Below, piece by piece: positions 7,646-9,931 of a DNA stretch of 9,931 nt (positions within the stretch are counted from its first letter, which is position 1; every line of letters begins with the position of its first letter). Under the pieces are notes generated by a model that had not been told where the DNA came from, did not search any database, and saw nothing but the letters and a program-made list of their open reading frames with translations. The stretch is from JANQTF01 sp036835375 (GTDB lineage: Bacteria > Bacteroidota > Bacteroidia > J057): contig DAITMB010000159.1 of the NCBI GenBank assembly GCA_036835375.1, positions 1 to 9,931 on the forward strand. Reading direction: 5' to 3'. Position numbers and translations under genes: made by a program.

Positions 7646-7653
7646 GCGATCGT

Positions 7654-7992
7654 ATGGGAACGACAAAAGAAATTGGGTTTCAAGAAGACCAGCTACTCGT
7701 GGCGAAGGTCGCCAAGGCGATCGGGCATCCTGCTCGCATCGCCATTTTGCAGTTTTTGCTAAACAAGACTTCTTGCGTGTGCAGTGACATCGTGGAGGAA
7801 CTGCCGCTTGCGCAGGCGACGGTCTCTCAGCACCTCAAGGTGCTCAAGGAGGCAGGTCTCATCCGGGGCGATATCGAACCTCATCGTAGTTGTTACTGCA
7901 TTGATCCTCAGGGATGGGAGTTGGCGCGTGCCTCTCTCGGGGGGTTTCTCGTGCCCTACCACCCCCCCGGCTCTGCTTTTTGCTGCGAATAA
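7654..7992 (+). CDS. arsR: ArsR-family metalloid-responsive transcriptional repressor
   Basis: ArsR binds its operator until As(III) or Sb(III) coordinates its cysteines and releases it. The 112-residue protein has the usual winged-helix layout: KAIGHPARIAILQFL at residues 21-35, a Cys-x-Cys pair at C41 and C43 (CVCSDIVEELP), the recognition helix ATVSQHLKVLKEAGLI at 55-70, and a wing with C80 and C82 (RSCYCID). The tail ends AFCCE (C110, C111). The CVC pair sits on or near the helix where classical ArsR repressors hold their metal site. It heads the operon with DUF6428-like, arsC and acr3 genes, and an inverted repeat overlaps its probable promoter. The start is chosen because the protein begins at a normal distance before the first helix. 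Confidence 0.95.
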   Translation: MGTTKEIGFQEDQLLVAKVAKAIGHPARIAILQFLLNKTSCVCSDIVEELPLAQATVSQHLKVLKEAGLIRGDIEPHRSCYCIDPQGWELARASLGGFLVPYHPPGSAFCCE

Positions 7993-8117
7993 TTGTGGCC
8001 TGTTGTTGGGAAGGCAAGCTCGCTTTACTTCCTGATGATCGGGCAAATTGACAAAATAGCAACTGCTCCATTCTACCTCGCTTTGTATGTCCCTCGCTAC
8101 TCACACCATTTAATCTT
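7993..8117 (+). other. Spacer between arsR and the DUF6428-like gene
   Basis: These 125 bases hold no gene. A TTGACA is visible at 8048-8053 but nothing like a -10 box follows at the right distance, and Bacteroidota use other consensus sequences. I see no hairpin with a T run, so read-through from arsR is plausible. Confidence 0.4.
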
Positions 8118-8603
8118 ATGCTCATGATGCTATCAGAAGTCAAACGCCACCTTACCGGGATGAAAGAACTCCGCTTCCTACTCCCCAACGGGTCAGAAGT
8201 GCCTAGTCACTTTCACGTAACGGAAGTCGGCGTCATCTCCAAACATTTTATCGATTGTGGCGGCACGGTTCGTCAAGATCAAGTAGTCAACTTTCAATTG
8301 TGGCAAGATAGCGACGAAGACCACCGCTTGGCACCCCACAAGATGCTCAAGATCATTGAGCTATCGGAGCGGGTGCTAGGTATCAAAGACCTTGAGGTCG
8401 AAGTAGAATATCAGGGTGAAACAATTGGAAAATACGGCCTGTCAACGACCGAAAATGGGTTTGTGCTGACCAATCAGTTCACGGATTGCCTGGCCAAAGA
8501 TCAATGCGGTGTGCCGAATGAAAAACCCCGCGTGAAGATGAGTCAAGTGGCAGCCGGTACTGCACCTGCTTCCAGCTGTGCCCCTGGTGGGTCTTGTTGC
8601 TAG
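8118..8603 (+). CDS. DUF6428-like protein of arsenic operons, function unknown
   Basis: A 161-residue soluble protein without signal peptide. I recognise it as resembling the DUF6428 family that recurs between arsR and arsC in Bacteroidota arsenic operons. Recurring-looking segments are PSHFHVTEVG at residues 29-38 (H31 and H33 possible metal ligands), FIDCGG at 44-49, NFQLWQDSDEDHRLAP at 58-73, and FTDCLAKDQC at 121-130. The C-terminus is a low-complexity tail ending SSCAPGGSCC (C154, C160, C161), which could bind a thiophilic metalloid. Six cysteines in total: 47, 124, 130, 154, 160, 161. A role as an As(III)-binding or chaperone protein is inference from context only. Alternative ATGs lie at 8124 and 8127; the choice changes only two or three residues. 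Confidence 0.88.
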   Translation: MLMMLSEVKRHLTGMKELRFLLPNGSEVPSHFHVTEVGVISKHFIDCGGTVRQDQVVNFQLWQDSDEDHRLAPHKMLKIIELSERVLGIKDLEVEVEYQGETIGKYGLSTTENGFVLTNQFTDCLAKDQCGVPNEKPRVKMSQVAAGTAPASSCAPGGSCC

Positions 8604-8757
8604 TGGGAAAGGCGCTGCGAAGACTTACGTTTAGATTGAGGGAAGGAAATCGGGGATGTAGGAGAGAATCAGACGAGCTCAGCGCCATGCTACTTGTACT
8701 TTTTGGATTGTCCTGTTCATTCACCTTTCTTCCTTCATTCCTCTGAATTCAACCCCC
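8604..8757 (+). other. Spacer before arsC
   Basis: 154 bases with no supported gene. A distant pair of 7-bp complementary segments (GGCGCTG at 8611 and CAGCGCC at 8680) is separated by 62 bases and may be chance. A 19-codon hydrophobic reading frame at 8687-8746 lacks any supporting signal. No terminator is evident, so arsC is probably part of the same transcript. Confidence 0.4.
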
Positions 8758-9399
8758 ATGGCCCTTCATCCCGCTACTCTCCACGCACCGCTGACCAGCT
8801 TCTTGAATTCGGTGGCCGGAAAAGTAGGCGATATTGCGCCCGACCGACTCGATCGACTGAATGATATTGCAGCCTGGGTCCAGTCACGCCTTGACGAGGG
8901 AACTGAGATCCCTATCGTGTTTATCTGCACGCACAACTCACGCAGGAGCCACTTCACGCAGATCATCGCAAAAGCGATTGCAGATCACAACGGCCTGGCT
9001 GGCATCCACACCTATTCTGGTGGGACGGAAGCCACGGCCATGCATCCAAATGTGGTAACAGCCCTAACAAGCATTGGATTCGAGGTAGCAATTCAGGAAC
9101 CAGGTGACAACCCTCGCTATGCCATTCACTATGCGCAGGGAGTGCCACCTATCGTGGCTTGGTCAAAGGTTTACACAGATGAGGTCAATCCCAAACGGGA
9201 TTTTCTGGCAGTGATGACGTGTAGCGAAGCCGATGAAGCCTGCCCCATGGTGTTTGGTGCTGCACAACGGGTTTCCCTTCCATATGAAGATCCCAAGAAA
9301 TCCGACGGTACGGCACAACAGGCCGAGGTCTATTTGTCTCGCGCTACGCACATTGCTACGGAACTGTGGTATATTTTTTCGCGCATTCAGCGGAAGTAA
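8758..9399 (+). CDS. arsC: Arsenate reductase of the low-molecular-weight phosphatase (thioredoxin-coupled) type
   Basis: It reduces As(V) to As(III) for export. The phosphatase P-loop CTHNSRR is at residues 57-63 (nucleophile C57, R63). The redox pair C155 and C162 in MTCSEADEACP has the same seven-residue spacing as Cys82/Cys89 of the staphylococcal pI258 enzyme, which passes a disulfide along three cysteines to thioredoxin. The likely general acid is D178 in LPYEDP. At 213 residues it is longer than the roughly 130 of pI258 ArsC: about 47 extra residues form a helical N-terminal extension (LNSVAGKVGDIAPDRLDRLNDIAAWVQ region) and there is an insertion around 115-145. Databases often label this longer type 'protein-tyrosine-phosphatase'. 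All three cysteines being present favours arsenate reduction. It is followed after 66 bp by the efflux gene. Confidence 0.94.
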   Translation: MALHPATLHAPLTSFLNSVAGKVGDIAPDRLDRLNDIAAWVQSRLDEGTEIPIVFICTHNSRRSHFTQIIAKAIADHNGLAGIHTYSGGTEATAMHPNVVTALTSIGFEVAIQEPGDNPRYAIHYAQGVPPIVAWSKVYTDEVNPKRDFLAVMTCSEADEACPMVFGAAQRVSLPYEDPKKSDGTAQQAEVYLSRATHIATELWYIFSRIQRK

Positions 9400-9465
9400 C
9401 CCTCACCTGGCCAGGCAGCTCCTTATTGTATCAACTCCTCGCTTTCCCAACTGACGTCCCTTCCT

Positions 9466-9931
9466 ATGCCTGCAAAAAAGCGGCTCAGCTTCCTCGATCG
9501 ATACCTCACGTTGTGGATTTTCCTGGCGATGGCTGTGGGGGTCGGCATCGGCTACCTGCTTCCCGGAACTCCGGAGTTCATCAACCAATTTTCTTACAGA
9601 TCAACCAACATCCCCATTGCCATTGGGCTGATCCTGATGATGTATCCGCCGTTGGCGAAGGTGAATTATGCCCAATTGCCGAAGGTGTTTCAGAATGTGA
9701 AGGTGCTGGGGCTGTCGCTGGTGATCAACTGGGTCATCGGTCCGGTGCTCATGTTTTTTTTGGCGATCATTTTCTTGCATGATTACCCCGAGTACATGGC
9801 GGGTCTGATTTTAATCGGTCTGGCTCGCTGCATCGCCATGGTACTCGTGTGGAATGACCTAGCAGATGGAAGTAAGGAATACGCGGCGGGATTGGTGGCA
9901 CTGAACAGCATTTTTCAAGTATTCGCTTACA
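9466..9931 (+). CDS. acr3: Acr3-type arsenite efflux permease, N-terminal 155 residues (runs off the right edge)
   Basis: Acr3 is an inner-membrane secondary transporter that exports As(III) using the proton motive force. The visible part starts MPAKKRLSFLDRYLTLW and contains membrane segments at about 16-32, 49-63, 80-104, 110-128 and the beginning of another at 139-155. The hallmark GLARCIAMVLVWNDLADG at residues 118-135 includes C122, matching the conserved cysteine essential for transport in characterised Acr3 proteins. Full-length members have about 350-400 residues, so more than half lies outside the window. The ATG at 9466 is chosen because it gives the normal short cytoplasmic start before the first membrane helix. 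No Shine-Dalgarno is seen. Confidence 0.96.
   Translation, partial: MPAKKRLSFLDRYLTLWIFLAMAVGVGIGYLLPGTPEFINQFSYRSTNIPIAIGLILMMYPPLAKVNYAQLPKVFQNVKVLGLSLVINWVIGPVLMFFLAIIFLHDYPEYMAGLILIGLARCIAMVLVWNDLADGSKEYAAGLVALNSIFQVFAY

Noticed and set aside
7501..8060. Shared ACAAAATAGC at 7501 and 8051
   Set aside because: Ten-base matches are expected many times over in 10 kb; no flanking similarity extends it meaningfully.
8611..8686. GGCGCTG / CAGCGCC inverted pair in the spacer before arsC
   Set aside because: Seven-base arms 62 bases apart are readily expected by chance in this length of sequence.
8687..8746. Possible 19-residue hydrophobic leader peptide before arsC
   Set aside because: No ribosome site, no attenuator-like hairpins and no conserved motif; short frames of this size are expected by chance.

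Overview
The window most likely comes from a member of the Bacteroidota, possibly a Saprospiria/Lewinella-like lineage. The evidence is indirect. Hardly any gene start has a Shine-Dalgarno sequence. The uridine kinase is of a Bacteroidota type (an F-N-N-P stretch where the classical enzyme has T-H-x-R). The ars operon has the order arsR, DUF6428-type gene, long arsC, acr3. The assignment to phylum is inference; no rRNA or other marker is present.

Layout from left to right. Positions 1-145 are non-coding and hold a short array of 35-41 bp tandem repeats plus an inverted copy, resembling an intergenic REP-like element. Positions 270-3704 encode a very large exported, probably lipid-anchored protein: a beta-propeller dehydrogenase-like head with calcium-loop motifs, a HEAT-repeat middle and a C-terminal cytochrome c domain. 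Positions 3990-5809 hold three co-directional housekeeping-type genes: a small unrecognised protein (possibly HolD-like), the nucleotide-pool sanitiser rdgB and the uridine kinase udk, the last two overlapping by 11 bp.

Convergent to udk, on the minus strand, lies a two-gene toxin-antitoxin module (7425 down to 5837). A HigB-type RNase toxin comes first, followed by an antitoxin in which a HigA-type DNA-binding domain is fused to an ImmA/IrrE-like zinc metallopeptidase. A perfect 14-bp-arm palindrome directly upstream of the toxin is the obvious operator candidate.

Divergent from this module, an arsenic-resistance operon starts at 7654 and runs off the right edge. It encodes an ArsR repressor (with a palindromic operator candidate almost touching its start codon), a cysteine-tailed DUF6428-like protein, a thioredoxin-type arsenate reductase with all three catalytic cysteines, and the first 155 residues of an Acr3 arsenite efflux pump. 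Together they would sense As(III), reduce As(V) to As(III) and export it; the DUF6428-like protein is the component without a known job.

The least described elements are the HigA-peptidase fusion antitoxin, the DUF6428-like arsenic-operon protein and the 5' repeat cluster. I found no CRISPR array, insertion sequence, tRNA or rRNA.
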